Shown: positions 15,658 to 25,331, counted from the first letter of the stretch. The stretch is 64,000 bases of DNA from RGIG8775 sp045128735 (GCA_045128735.1 JBGVRT010000017.1:1-64000); one strand, 5' to 3'. Program-made: numbers and translations. The notes: generated from the letters alone by a model not told the origin.

Positions 15658-15686
15658 ATTATATCATATAAATATTCGATTGTCAA
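15658..15686 (-). promoter_or_regulatory. Promoter of the cpsBCD operon
   Basis: Minus strand TTGACA (15686-15681), 17 nt, TATAAT (15663-15658). Confidence 0.75.
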
Positions 15687-15728
15687 GCCAAACAAGACCA
15701 AATCCGACACCGTTTTTGCAAAATTCGC

Positions 15729-16544
15729 TCAGTGCGACTTATTTATAACCGAAAGCATAGTGCCGCGCATTCCCTTCATTCTTCTATGGGAGTAATATTT
15801 ATCCTCGAGGCAGAAGCTGCATTCGTCGCAAAGGTCGATATTGGAGCTTGGAACTCCGCAAGAAACAAGCAAGCTATAATTCATTCCCTTTATATCGGCA
15901 AAAAGACTTTTTCCTCGGCGTTCAATAAACCTCTCGGCATATTCCGCACCAAGGAAATCGGCAACTGTATCGGGAAATTCCTCGCCCACCTCAAAGCAGC
16001 ATTTCCCTATTGACGGGCCTATCGCCGCGCGTATGCGCCCTATATCCGCGCCTTTTTTTACAAGTGCCTTTACTCCCTCGCGCGCGATACCGCCCACCGT
16101 TCCGCGCCAACCTGCGTGGAGCGCACACACGGCAATTATCTCACCGTTTTCGTCCTCAGCCTCAAGGAGTATGGGAACACAATCGGCACTTTTCACCCCA
16201 AGCGTGACAAGCTCCGAATCGGTCACATAGCCGTCTCCCTCACCCTCGGGCGGCTTGAAATATCCGCGTCCGCGGTCATTTTCGTCCACGTCAAGCACCT
16301 TTGCCGAATGTATCTGCGGCAAGCTGATGACGCTTTCCTTATCAAATCCCACCGTCTTGGCAAAGCGCGAAAGATTTTCAAGCACAACGCCGTCGCTGTC
16401 ACCTCGCCCGAAAGCAAGGTTAAGCGACGAGGTATGCTCAAGGTTACTTACACCGCCCATCCTCGTTGCAAATCCGTGGCGTGACTTGAGTATATCCGAG
16501 CGCAAATATACAACGCCGTTTTCGGCTCTCACCGTTTCAAACAT
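15729..16544 (-). CDS. pgeF: PgeF/YfiH laccase-domain protein (peptidoglycan editing factor)
   Basis: 271 aa. Zn site motifs SADCVPILL, CALHAGWRGT and AIGPSIGKCCFEV are conserved. The family is described as peptidoglycan editing or purine nucleoside-acting. In many Firmicutes this gene (ylmD) begins the sepF division cluster; here it is detached and sits after serCA, separated from serA by a terminator. ATG 16544 has GGAGG; the longer frame crosses the terminator. Confidence 0.9.
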   Translation of the reverse strand: MFETVRAENGVVYLRSDILKSRHGFATRMGGVSNLEHTSSLNLAFGRGDSDGVVLENLSRFAKTVGFDKESVISLPQIHSAKVLDVDENDRGRGYFKPPEGEGDGYVTDSELVTLGVKSADCVPILLEAEDENGEIIAVCALHAGWRGTVGGIAREGVKALVKKGADIGRIRAAIGPSIGKCCFEVGEEFPDTVADFLGAEYAERFIERRGKSLFADIKGMNYSLLVSCGVPSSNIDLCDECSFCLEDKYYSHRRMKGMRGTMLSVINKSH

Positions 16545-16563
16545 ATCGTTCCTCCGTAAAAAA

Positions 16564-16587
16564 CGTGCAGAACAAACGCCCTGCACG
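16564..16587 (-). terminator. Terminator downstream of serA
   Basis: CGTGCAG-N10-CTGCACG followed on the minus strand by TTTTTT, just before the pgeF RBS. Confidence 0.8.
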
Positions 16588-16604
16588 ATATTTTATGCTT
16601 AAAA

Positions 16605-17765
16605 TTACTTAATGACTCTTACTCTGTAAATGTCCGCAACAGCCTCAAGCTTTGCAACCGCCTCGGCAGTTACGTCACCTGTGATGTCAAGGAGTGTATA
16701 AGCGTTATCACCCTTGGACTTGTTGGTAAGGTTCTCGATGTTTGCGCCAACCTCGGAGAGAACGGCGGTAATCTGAGAAAGGATATTGGGAACGTTAGCG
16801 TGGAGCACGCAAACGCGAACACCCGTGCTCATGGGCATTTCAACGTTGGGGAAGTTTACGCTGTTCTTGATGTTACCGTATCTGAGGTAGTTATCAAGCT
16901 CAAGTGCCGCCATAACCGCACAGTTGTCCTCGGACTCCTCTGTGGAAGCGCCAAGGTGAGGAATTGCCACAACGCCCTTAACGCCGAGGATATCCTCTGT
17001 GGGGAAGTCGGTAACGTAAGATGAAACCTTGCCGCTCTCAAGAGCCGTCTTAAGGTCAGCCGCGTTAACGAGGTCAGCACGCGAAAGGTTGATGATCTTT
17101 ACGCCGTCCTTCATCATTGCGATGGACTCTGCGTTTATCATATTCTTTGTTGTGGGAGTTGCGGGAACGTGAAGTGTGATGTAATCAGCAGTCTTATAGA
17201 TATCCTCATACGTAGCCGCCTGAGTTACGTGGTGGTTAAGGTGCCAAGCACCGTCAACGCTGATGTAGGGGTCGCATCCGACAACCTGCATCTTAAGGTG
17301 AGTTGCGATACCCGCAACCATACCGCCGATTGCGCCAAGACCGATAACACCGAGAGTCTTGCCTGCTATTTCACAGCCTGCGAACTGAGACTTTCCTGCC
17401 TCAACAGCCTTTGCAACGCCCTCTGTGCCCTGAAGCGACTCAGCCCACTTAACACCGCCTACGATGTTACGCGAAGCGAGAAGAAGCGCACAAATTGCGA
17501 GTTCCTTAACGCCGTTAGCGTTCGCACCGGGAGTATTGAAAACTACGATACCCTCCTTAGCGCATCTGTCTACGGGAATATTGTTTACGCCTGCACCTGC
17601 ACGGGCAATAGCCTTAAGCTCCTTGCCAAACTCCATATCGTGCATAGCCGCCGAGCGCACCATTATTGCGTCGGGATTCTGTACGTCTGCGCCTACGGTA
17701 TAAAGGCTCTTATCAAGCTTATCCGTGCCCACAGCCGCGATTTTATTGAGAAGTTGAATATTCAT
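16605..17765 (-). CDS. serA: D-3-phosphoglycerate dehydrogenase
   Basis: 386 aa. NAD-binding Rossmann motif GLGAIGGMVAG (about 142-152), substrate-binding RAGAGVNNIP, catalytic His in PHLGASTEES, and a C-terminal ACT domain (VCVLHANVPNILSQITAVL) for allosteric control. First step of serine biosynthesis. Lies 16 nt downstream of serC. Confidence 0.95.
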   Translation of the reverse strand: MNIQLLNKIAAVGTDKLDKSLYTVGADVQNPDAIMVRSAAMHDMEFGKELKAIARAGAGVNNIPVDRCAKEGIVVFNTPGANANGVKELAICALLLASRNIVGGVKWAESLQGTEGVAKAVEAGKSQFAGCEIAGKTLGVIGLGAIGGMVAGIATHLKMQVVGCDPYISVDGAWHLNHHVTQAATYEDIYKTADYITLHVPATPTTKNMINAESIAMMKDGVKIINLSRADLVNAADLKTALESGKVSSYVTDFPTEDILGVKGVVAIPHLGASTEESEDNCAVMAALELDNYLRYGNIKNSVNFPNVEMPMSTGVRVCVLHANVPNILSQITAVLSEVGANIENLTNKSKGDNAYTLLDITGDVTAEAVAKLEAVADIYRVRVIK

Positions 17766-17781
17766 AATATGCCTCTTTCAA

Positions 17782-18870
17782 TTATTTCTTGGGATTGTTC
17801 TTTGCGAACTCCTTCATAAATTCAACGAGCTTCTCTACGCCCGCATAAGGCATAGCGTTGTAAATCGAAGCTCTCATACCGCCAACAGAGCGGTGACCCT
17901 TAAGGTTCTTAAGTCCTGCCTTAGCCGCCTCGCTTGCAAACTTCTTGTCAAGGTCAGCGTCACCTGTTACGAAGGTAACGTTCATCATAGAACGGCTATT
18001 CTTCTTAACGGGAGCGATATAGTAGTCCTGACTGTCAAGATAATCGTAAAGGAGGTTTGCCTTCTTCTCGTTCATCTCCTTCATCTTTTCAAGACCGCCG
18101 ATAGACTCGATCCACTCGTAAACAAGACCTGCAACGTAAATAGCGTAGCAAGGAGGAGTGTTGTACATAGAGCCGTTATCAGCCATAAGCTGCCAGTTAA
18201 GCATATCGGGAGTGTAATCAAGCACGTCGCCGAGAAGATCCTCGCGAACGATAACGAGAGTTACGCCTGCGGGAGCCATATTCTTCTGCGCACCTGCGTA
18301 GATAACGCCGAACTTGGAAACGTCAACAGGCTCGGAGATAATGCAGGACGACATATCGGCAACAAGCGGGATATCGCCTGTGTCGGGAATATAGTCAAAC
18401 TTTGTACCGTAGATTGTGTTGTTGAAGCACATATGTACGTAGGAAGCATCGGGACGGATCATATCCTTTGTAACAACGGGAACGTGATCGAAGTTATCTT
18501 CCTTTGTGGTAGCAACGCAAACAACGTCGCCGTACTTCTGAGCTTCCTTGAAAGCCTTACCCGAGAACTGACCCGAAACGATGTAGTCAGCCTTACCCGT
18601 TTTCTTGATAAGGTTCATGGGAACGCACGCAAACTGTGTGGATGCGCCGCCCTGCATAAAGAGAACCTTGTAGTTGTCGGGAATCTGCATAAGCTTTCTG
18701 AGGTCAGCCTCTGCCTTTTCTATAATTGCTTCATAATCCGGAGATCGGTGGGACATCTCCATTACTGACATTCCGGATTCTCCGTAGCAAACCAGTTCGG
18801 ATGCTGCTTTTTCGAGTACCGGTAAAGGAAGCATGGACGGGCCTGCCGAAAAGTTAAAAACTCTGTTCAT
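17782..18870 (-). CDS. serC: Phosphoserine aminotransferase
   Basis: 362 aa, standard length. NRVFNFSAGPSMLP start, GGASTQF cofactor loop, and the PLP lysine in GAQKNMAPAG. Converts 3-phosphohydroxypyruvate to phosphoserine, second step after SerA. ATG 18870 is preceded by AGGAGG at 9 nt; upstream in-frame codons are in the promoter region. Confidence 0.96.
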   Translation of the reverse strand: MNRVFNFSAGPSMLPLPVLEKAASELVCYGESGMSVMEMSHRSPDYEAIIEKAEADLRKLMQIPDNYKVLFMQGGASTQFACVPMNLIKKTGKADYIVSGQFSGKAFKEAQKYGDVVCVATTKEDNFDHVPVVTKDMIRPDASYVHMCFNNTIYGTKFDYIPDTGDIPLVADMSSCIISEPVDVSKFGVIYAGAQKNMAPAGVTLVIVREDLLGDVLDYTPDMLNWQLMADNGSMYNTPPCYAIYVAGLVYEWIESIGGLEKMKEMNEKKANLLYDYLDSQDYYIAPVKKNSRSMMNVTFVTGDADLDKKFASEAAKAGLKNLKGHRSVGGMRASIYNAMPYAGVEKLVEFMKEFAKNNPKK

Positions 18871-18960
18871 AATAATGAACCTCCTGAAAAATGAATCATC
18901 GCAAAAAACGATTATCTTATTATATAACAAAATAAAAAAATCGTCAAGGGATTTGACAAA

Positions 18961-19005
18961 AAAATAACGCTTGTCGAAAGACAATCGGCGAAAGCGCTAT
19001 TTTTT
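18961..19005 (-). terminator. Terminator of the ThyX-like gene
   Basis: Outer stem AAAATAACGCTT / AAGCGCTATTTT with an inner GTC-GAAA-GAC tetraloop hairpin and a T tract on the minus strand. Confidence 0.65.
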
Positions 19006-19041
19006 TCATTATTCTGCTGGATTTTTTGTATATTTTGACAA

Positions 19042-19665
19042 TTATTCTTTGATAAGAATAAACTCCTTTGCATAAGGAAGCGACTCAATCCAATCGCAAT
19101 AGGTATGCCACTCGGCAAGCTTGTGGCTCTTGCGGGCGTAGTACATATTTATGAGGTTCTCGTAGTTCATAGTAACCGTGCGCATCTGGTTGTAGCTTGA
19201 GGGAAGAAGCTGAATCATGTTGTGCCAGCTCTGTCTGTCAGTCTTATCGGCGTTGAACTTCTCGCGCTCGGCTTCAAGATATTCGATTATTCCGTCAAGC
19301 AGCTTGAGTCCGCCCTCGTCGAGTCTGTCACAACTGAAGTCGGCGCGTTCAAAGGGCTTGGAGTGTATTTTATGCATTGTCGAAGTGGAGTTTGCGACCG
19401 TTCCAACCTTGTAGGTATCAAATTCCTTCCACCAATAAAGAGGCGCGGTGATATCCACGCTCACGAATATCTGTCTGATAAACTTGCGGTGGTCGCCGCC
19501 CGCGCGGCAAAGACGTCCGCCAAACTCAAGGTCAGCCTCTCCGTAGACGAAATTACCCTCGTCATCGTAATAGCTGTCGCTCTTAGCCCAGCTATTCATT
19601 GGGTTTCTTGCGCCTCTGATGGCATTATCAAGGTTCATTACCGACGTTCTTTCTATTTTTATCAT
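19042..19665 (-). CDS. ThyX-like protein without the canonical motif
   Basis: 207 aa. The segment PLYWWKEFDTYKVGTVANSTSTM resembles the place in flavin-dependent thymidylate synthase where RHRxxSxNExSxRY normally lies, and NYENLINMYYARKSH resembles its second conserved region, but the RHR triad is not present. Thymidylate synthase activity is therefore doubtful; a ThyX-fold relative is the best description. RBS GGAGG is 6 nt before ATG. Confidence 0.5.
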   Translation of the reverse strand: MIKIERTSVMNLDNAIRGARNPMNSWAKSDSYYDDEGNFVYGEADLEFGGRLCRAGGDHRKFIRQIFVSVDITAPLYWWKEFDTYKVGTVANSTSTMHKIHSKPFERADFSCDRLDEGGLKLLDGIIEYLEAEREKFNADKTDRQSWHNMIQLLPSSYNQMRTVTMNYENLINMYYARKSHKLAEWHTYCDWIESLPYAKEFILIKE

Positions 19666-19750
19666 ACCAAGACCTCCGCTCTGTTTTTCTTAATTGTACC
19701 ACAACTCAAAAAAATTTTCAATATGTTTTGGAAATTTTGCGGATATGTGA

Positions 19751-19779
19751 TTGACTTATTTTTACTAAAATGGTATAAT
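19751..19779 (+). promoter_or_regulatory. Promoter of the polysaccharide deacetylase gene
   Basis: TTGACT (19751-19756), 17 nt, TATAAT (19774-19779). Confidence 0.75.
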
Positions 19780-19811
19780 AGGAAACACAATCCGCGAAAG
19801 GAAACATTCTT

Positions 19812-20624
19812 ATGAGAAAAATTTTCAGATACATAGCGTTTTTACTTGTTTTCGCTACGCTTTTTTCCTTTGCTTCATGCGGCAAAGATATTCCCGTAAT
19901 GGGAGACACCGAGCCAACAAGCACGGACACAGAACCGACAGAAACAGAGCCTGCCGAAACTGAGCCTCCCACACCCAAAAAGCGCGTTGCGCTGACCTTT
20001 GACGATGGTCCCGCATTCGACAATGACGATTTTCAGAGACTTACATATAAGCTTGTGGACAAGCTTGCAGAGTATGGCGGAGCGGCAACCTTTTTTCTTG
20101 TGGGCGACAGAATAAACCGCACCACGGGTAACTCGATAACCTACGCCTCCGAGCACGGGTGCGAAATAGGTATTCACGCCTATACCCACAACTATAATTT
20201 CTCGTCATGCGACTATTCTGTCTTTACCGACGAACTTAAGACCACTAAGGCGGCGATAGAAAAATACTCCGGCAAAGAAGTTACTCTTTTCAGACCGCCC
20301 TACGGTGCAATTACCGACTCACGCGCAACAGATTCGGGCTATCCGATAATACTTTGGAATCTTGACAGCGAGGATTGGCGTTACAAGTCGCGCGCCGACG
20401 ATGCCACAGCAAACGAAAACGTGCGGATAATTGCCGACAAGATACTTTCGCAGGTTGAGGACGGCGACGTCATACTTATGCACGAAATTTACCGCAACTC
20501 CTACGAAGCGGCGTGTATCGTCATTGATACCCTATCGGCAGAGGGCTACGAATTTGTGACCGTGACCGAGCTTTTCGGAAAGGATAACCTCAAGGTTGGG
20601 GAGATTTATTATAGCGCAAATTAA
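19812..20624 (+). CDS. Polysaccharide deacetylase lipoprotein (CE4, NodB domain)
   Basis: 270 aa. Lipoprotein signal with lipobox FSFASC (Cys near 23), then a Thr/Glu/Pro-rich linker with TEP repeats (about 32-55), then a NodB domain with TFDDGP (catalytic Asp and metal Asp), HAYTH (metal His pair) and RPPYG. It acts outside the membrane, probably on peptidoglycan or another N-acetylated glycan. Confidence 0.92.
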   Translation: MRKIFRYIAFLLVFATLFSFASCGKDIPVMGDTEPTSTDTEPTETEPAETEPPTPKKRVALTFDDGPAFDNDDFQRLTYKLVDKLAEYGGAATFFLVGDRINRTTGNSITYASEHGCEIGIHAYTHNYNFSSCDYSVFTDELKTTKAAIEKYSGKEVTLFRPPYGAITDSRATDSGYPIILWNLDSEDWRYKSRADDATANENVRIIADKILSQVEDGDVILMHEIYRNSYEAACIVIDTLSAEGYEFVTVTELFGKDNLKVGEIYYSAN

Positions 20625-20625
20625 C

Positions 20626-20651
20626 AAAAGGGCTGACAATTCAGCCCTTTT
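20626..20651. terminator. Bidirectional terminator
   Basis: AAAAGGGCTGA / TCAGCCCTTTT with CAAT loop, between convergent genes. Confidence 0.9.
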
Positions 20652-20654
20652 CAT

Positions 20655-21740
20655 TTATTCAAGCTCGTTTGTATGATTCCATGTTTTGAAAAGCTCGCGC
20701 CAAACGTCGGTGTGGGCTTCGCAATCAAGGTAGTGCGCAAACATCTGATAGTCGCTTGACGTTGACTCAACCGTGAATCCCGCATGCTTTTTATAGTTCG
20801 ACTCAACGGTAGCCACGAACTCGCGCCAACCGTCTATCCAAGTGCCGTCGCGGAGAGATTCACTTCTCGCCCAGAAGTCTCCCATCATCTGAGCCTTTTC
20901 TTCGGCATTGGCAAGGCGGATTCCCTCGTCCATTGCCTTTACGGGAACAAGCTCAATATCAATTCCCTCTCGCGTAATATCAAGCTCTGTAATAAGTCCC
21001 TCACACCAAAAATCCTTATCGATATACTTAACGAAATGGAAGTTACCCTGACCGTACAAAATATGCGCGCCCTCGAACTTCTCATAAACTCCGATAATGT
21101 GGCTGTGCTGGCAAAGCACGACGTCCGCGCCGCATCTTACCATCTCGTGGCAGGCCTTGTAGAGTCTCGGAGAGGGATATCTGCAATACTCCTTGCCTCC
21201 GTGATAGATAACTATAACGTAGTCTGCGCTCGCCTTTGCCTTTCTGATGTCGTCCATAGTCTCGAACTCATCAAAGGGGCGCGCACCCTCGCGTATATCG
21301 GTGGCGTAGGTGTACTCGTGCTCGCAAACGTTGACGATAGTAACCGTTATACCGTCAATAACTATGGTGTGATTCTTGCGCGAATCCTCATAGTTCTTGC
21401 CGATTCCCGTATATTTAAGACCCACGCGGTCAAGCTGTTCGAGGGTATCCTTGAGGCCCTCTCTGCCGAAATCGTATATGTGGTTGTTGCTGAGTGCGCA
21501 ATCGGTAACGCCTGCCGCCTTGAGGGTGTCGGCTGAACGCTTGGGACCCTTAAGGTTAGGTCCTTTTTTGGGAATTTTATTTTCACTTTCGGTAAGCGCA
21601 CATTCAAGATTTACAATAACGCGGTCGCCCTTGGCAAACTCGTCAAGCACATCGTTAAAGGCGGTCTTTGTGTCCACCTCGTCAAAGCACTTGTAGGAGC
21701 CGCCTGTTATAGACATATCTCCGCAAATAACAAGCTTCAT
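20655..21740 (-). CDS. CapA-family metallophosphoesterase-like protein
   Basis: 361 aa. MKLVICGDMSITG, VNLECALT, LSNNHIYDFG and CQHSHIIG are the CapA/PgsA (metallophosphatase fold) motifs. Members are linked to capsule or poly-gamma-glutamate production. No signal peptide is seen, so a cytoplasmic or unusual localisation is possible. It has its own promoter. Confidence 0.85.
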   Translation of the reverse strand: MKLVICGDMSITGGSYKCFDEVDTKTAFNDVLDEFAKGDRVIVNLECALTESENKIPKKGPNLKGPKRSADTLKAAGVTDCALSNNHIYDFGREGLKDTLEQLDRVGLKYTGIGKNYEDSRKNHTIVIDGITVTIVNVCEHEYTYATDIREGARPFDEFETMDDIRKAKASADYVIVIYHGGKEYCRYPSPRLYKACHEMVRCGADVVLCQHSHIIGVYEKFEGAHILYGQGNFHFVKYIDKDFWCEGLITELDITREGIDIELVPVKAMDEGIRLANAEEKAQMMGDFWARSESLRDGTWIDGWREFVATVESNYKKHAGFTVESTSSDYQMFAHYLDCEAHTDVWRELFKTWNHTNELE

Positions 21741-21771
21741 AATATACCTCCGTAATTATATTGACAAGGAC

Positions 21772-21800
21772 ATTTTAACACAATTACATAGTGTTGTCAA
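21772..21800 (-). promoter_or_regulatory. Promoter of the CapA-like gene
   Basis: Minus strand TTGACA (21800-21795), 17 nt, TAAAAT (21777-21772). Confidence 0.7.
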
Positions 21801-21811
21801 TAGAAATGCTC

Positions 21812-21836
21812 AAAAAAGCCCCGCCGAAGCGGGGCT
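21812..21836 (-). terminator. Terminator downstream of the DHHW/MBOAT operon
   Basis: AGCCCCG / CGGGGCT with CCGAAG loop; six T residues follow on the minus strand. About 100 nt lie between it and the DHHW stop. Confidence 0.85.
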
Positions 21837-21935
21837 GAAAGCTAGATTAAATCAATATACGTCTACGCCATCGACAGCCGCATTGAGCTTGTGTGCCCCC
21901 ATTGTTCTGCTGTCACACCAATGATGAAGCGCACC

Positions 21936-23147
21936 TCAATTTTTCATAAACTCGGAGCTATCGTTTACAACCATTGAGCTTGCAAGGAAAAGCACGTCCT
22001 TTCCCTCAAATCCGCCCACAACTGCGGGGCTATTGATAAGTCCTGCCATAGTTACGCGGATATCCACCACGTACACCGTGCTGTAGCCCTCAACCATAAG
22101 GGGTGCAAAGCTTGAGCCGAAGGAGTCGCGGAAGATAACAAGGGTTTTGCCGTTATCCTGCGAGGGATTGTCTATTCTCATAGGACCCTTTTTCGCTCCC
22201 GAAAGGAAGAAATCGTAGGGGTCAAGACCCTCTGCCTTTGCCTTATCGTAGATATCAACGTAACCGCCGACCTCGTAGTCGTAAAGCTTACAGTTATCAA
22301 GCACGTCACTTGTGAGGTACTTGATAATCTCACTGTCAACCCCGAGACCAAGCTGTCCCGCATAGACTCCGTAGAAAGGAACATCAAGCTCGTTGGTCTT
22401 GAAATCCCACGAATACTCGTCGCCCACACCAAGCGCGTCGGCAAGCTTCTTTGCCACGTCAACTATCTGCTCCTGTCTCCAATGCGTGTCGGTCTTATAG
22501 TAGTCCTCTATGGAGAGCTCGCCGAAAATATCAACGTAATCAAAGTCGGGGCAAGCCGCTGTGAGCATTGCTATAAGCTCCTCGTAGTCATATGCGAGGT
22601 ATCCGTTTTCCTCGGCGATAAAGTAGTTTTTATCGGGGATAACCGAAAGGATGACCTTATTCGCCTTATCTTTAAGGTACTTATTATAGATATTATTCCA
22701 AATATCCGCCGCGTTCTCTACCGAGGGGTTATTTATGGAAGGCTGCATCTCGCTGATATAGCCGTCGGCAATATACTTATCGTTATTATCCTTTTTGCCG
22801 AATATCTTAAGCTCGACGAACGCCTTTATCTCGCGCATTTTATCGCGGAGCGGGAACTGGTCGAGGCTGTAATCCTCGAAGCTTGAGATATAATTCTTTA
22901 TACTCGAATTGAGTATGCCGAAATTAAAATCTGTCTTAAGCTCAAAGCCGCTTATGGGGCTGAACTCTGTCTGACCGCTTTGGGTGGTCACGTAGTCGCC
23001 CCAAACGAACTCGGGAAACTGCTCAAGCGGTCTGCGCTCGCTTTCGGACGTTTCTATGGGTGCGTGGAGTATGCACGCAAGGGCAACGCCGAGAATAAAA
23101 ATGACAAACACCGCGGAGGTCACAATATTTTTTACGTTTGTTTTCAT
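21936..23147 (-). CDS. DHHW-family (AlgJ/AlgX-like) acetylation partner
   Basis: 403 aa. One N-terminal membrane segment (about 8-27), then an SGNH-hydrolase-like domain with YYKTDTHWR (the Asp-x-His pair) and RDSFGSSF (candidate nucleophile Ser). Such proteins transfer acetyl groups to exported polysaccharides together with an MBOAT protein, which here lies 12 nt upstream in the same operon. Confidence 0.88.
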   Translation of the reverse strand: MKTNVKNIVTSAVFVIFILGVALACILHAPIETSESERRPLEQFPEFVWGDYVTTQSGQTEFSPISGFELKTDFNFGILNSSIKNYISSFEDYSLDQFPLRDKMREIKAFVELKIFGKKDNNDKYIADGYISEMQPSINNPSVENAADIWNNIYNKYLKDKANKVILSVIPDKNYFIAEENGYLAYDYEELIAMLTAACPDFDYVDIFGELSIEDYYKTDTHWRQEQIVDVAKKLADALGVGDEYSWDFKTNELDVPFYGVYAGQLGLGVDSEIIKYLTSDVLDNCKLYDYEVGGYVDIYDKAKAEGLDPYDFFLSGAKKGPMRIDNPSQDNGKTLVIFRDSFGSSFAPLMVEGYSTVYVVDIRVTMAGLINSPAVVGGFEGKDVLFLASSMVVNDSSEFMKN

Positions 23148-23159
23148 ATCAATACCTCC

Positions 23160-24572
23160 TTAGAATCTGAAGTAGAGGAAGAAGCTTGCCGAGCTATCCA
23201 CGAGGTAAGCCGTAACCACGGTAAGGAGAACCACCATAACCACGGGCTCAAGGATATTGACAATCTTACCGAATCTCTTGCTGTCGCGGAGCTTTATCGC
23301 AACGCTTTTGACAAGAGGTGTAGAGCCTATAGCGGCAACTATTATCATAGGCGCAAAGCTTCTGATATAATACCAAGTTGTCTCGTTGACGAAGGGTATA
23401 TCAAGTGCGCCGAACATACCGCCAAGGTCTTGAAGCGAGCCCGCAACGCCGTTACCGTTGAAGATTACGAAGCTGATTATCATCACGAAGAAAACGTATA
23501 TATGCGAGACGAACTTAGGCATTTTTTCAAGCCATTTAGCAAGGAAAAGCTTTTCAAGAAGCAGGAAAAGAGCAAAGTACAGACCCCAAATGATGAACGT
23601 CCAGTCCGCGCCGTGCCAGAAGCCCGTAAGGAACCACACCACAAGGACGTTGAAGAACCATCTGAGCTTTTTGACTCGGTTTCCGCCAAGCGGAATATAA
23701 ACGTAGTCTCTGAACCACGTACCAAGCGACATATGCCATCTGCGCCAGAACTCGGAAACGCTCTTTGAAATAAAGGGATAGTTGAAGTTCTCAAGGAATC
23801 GGAAGCCGAATATTCTTCCAAGACCTATCGCCATATCCGAGTAACCCGAGAAATCGTAGTATATCTGCAAGCAATACGCTATGGCGTAGAGCCAATAAAA
23901 GAGCACCGATTTTTCGCCGCTTTCGCGGAATATCTGTCCCGCACCGCAAAGGTAGCCAAGCGAGTCGGCGATAAGCACCTTTTTCGCAAGTCCCACCGCA
24001 AAGCGGAACGCGCCCGACGAAAACTGCTCAATACTGTGCTTTCTTGTGCTCAGGTCCTCCTCAACCGTGGTATATCTTACGATAGGTCCCGCGATAAGCT
24101 GAGGGAACAGCGCAACGTAAGTAGCAAGGTGAATAAAATTCTTCTGCACCTTTGCATCCTCTCGGTATACGTCTATAGTATAGCTGATGGTCTGGAAGGT
24201 ATAGAAGCTGATACCGATAGGAAGAGCTATCTTAAGCAGTCCTATTTCGGTTCCCGCCACGCCGTTTACTATTCCGATAAAGAAATCAGTATATTTGAAG
24301 AACAGAAGCGCCGAAAGTCCTATGACAACCGAAGATATCATAAATACCTTACACCATTTCGTGCCTCTGAACTTATCTATCAAAAGTCCGTGGATATACG
24401 CCGACAGCGAGGACGTTATCATAAGAAGTACGTATATCGGTTCTCCGTAAAAATAGAAAAACAGGCTTGCCGCAAGCAGTACAAAGTTCTTGAACTTAAA
24501 GGGTACTGCAAAGTAGATTATAAGTACAGCGGCAAAGAAATAATACAAAAAGCTGACACTTGAGAAAAGCAT
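23160..24572 (-). CDS. MBOAT (AlgI-like) O-acyltransferase
   Basis: 470 aa polytopic membrane protein. The MBOAT motifs FWRRWHMSLGTWFRDYVYIPLGG and TGFWHGADWTFIIWG (catalytic His) are present. It passes acyl groups across the membrane for polysaccharide O-acetylation with the DHHW protein. ATG 24572 has GGAGG 5 nt upstream; the longer frame is unsupported. Confidence 0.93.
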   Translation of the reverse strand: MLFSSVSFLYYFFAAVLIIYFAVPFKFKNFVLLAASLFFYFYGEPIYVLLMITSSLSAYIHGLLIDKFRGTKWCKVFMISSVVIGLSALLFFKYTDFFIGIVNGVAGTEIGLLKIALPIGISFYTFQTISYTIDVYREDAKVQKNFIHLATYVALFPQLIAGPIVRYTTVEEDLSTRKHSIEQFSSGAFRFAVGLAKKVLIADSLGYLCGAGQIFRESGEKSVLFYWLYAIAYCLQIYYDFSGYSDMAIGLGRIFGFRFLENFNYPFISKSVSEFWRRWHMSLGTWFRDYVYIPLGGNRVKKLRWFFNVLVVWFLTGFWHGADWTFIIWGLYFALFLLLEKLFLAKWLEKMPKFVSHIYVFFVMIISFVIFNGNGVAGSLQDLGGMFGALDIPFVNETTWYYIRSFAPMIIVAAIGSTPLVKSVAIKLRDSKRFGKIVNILEPVVMVVLLTVVTAYLVDSSASFFLYFRF

Positions 24573-24603
24573 TTTTACCTCCGTAAAGATTATTTTCAAG
24601 TAA

Positions 24604-24643
24604 AAACGACGCGGATACCGACAACTCGGAGTCCGCATCGTTT
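24604..24643 (-). terminator. Terminator of the sigma/anti-sigma operon
   Basis: AAACGACGCGGA / TCCGCATCGTTT stem (one wobble), followed by TTTTACTT on the minus strand. Confidence 0.7.
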
Positions 24644-24659
24644 GGCTAAAGGCGGTGAA

Positions 24660-25268
24660 TTACTCCGCCAAAACAAGATTTGCTTTGTATTCCTCGGCGG
24701 TGCGCTCAAGTATAAGCGACATTTCGCCCGAACGGTTCTTTATAGTCATCACGCTATCCCCTGCCGTCTCTCCTTCGGGCATTGCCCAAAGCAGGGTCAC
24801 GTTACCTTCCATTCTCGCTTTATTACCGATGTCTTCGTAGCTACCGTACGCGTTTTTCATATAAACGCTTCCGTACTCGGTCTTGATTTCTGTCTTTCCA
24901 TCAAATTCAAAGGTGAATTCTGCTCCCAAGCGTCCGTCGGGCAACTTAGAATACTCGTAGTAATCATAGTCGAATTCGGCTATGCTGAGCACTCTGCTTT
25001 CCAAAGACGCAGGAGTGATGGTCTCACCTGTCTGCGCGTAAGCAACAGATATATTTCCGTCCTCAAGCATATTAAACGGCAAAACGCTGAGGCAGCAAAC
25101 CAAAAGCACGCACGCAAGAGCGCCCGAAAGCACGGGTCTCATACGCAGGTACAGCGGTTTTCTTGCACTGCGCTCGGTCTCGGCGGCGATTCTGTACGCC
25201 AGCCTGTCCTTAAAGCCGTCCGATGGCTTGATTTTTTTATATTCGTTTACAAGCTCTCTGTCAAGCAT
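24660..25268 (-). CDS. Putative anti-sigma factor, membrane anchored
   Basis: 202 aa. A short cytoplasmic N-terminus, one membrane segment (about 46-65) and an extracytoplasmic beta-rich domain with no family name recognised. It follows the ECF sigma gene by 63 nt, the usual place for the cognate anti-sigma, and its topology fits. Confidence 0.7.
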   Translation of the reverse strand: MLDRELVNEYKKIKPSDGFKDRLAYRIAAETERSARKPLYLRMRPVLSGALACVLLVCCLSVLPFNMLEDGNISVAYAQTGETITPASLESRVLSIAEFDYDYYEYSKLPDGRLGAEFTFEFDGKTEIKTEYGSVYMKNAYGSYEDIGNKARMEGNVTLLWAMPEGETAGDSVMTIKNRSGEMSLILERTAEEYKANLVLAE

Positions 25269-25331
25269 AGCACCTTCTCCTTTCTGAAGACTCTCGGTTT
25301 TGACACGTTATACAACAAATAGCTTTCCCAC

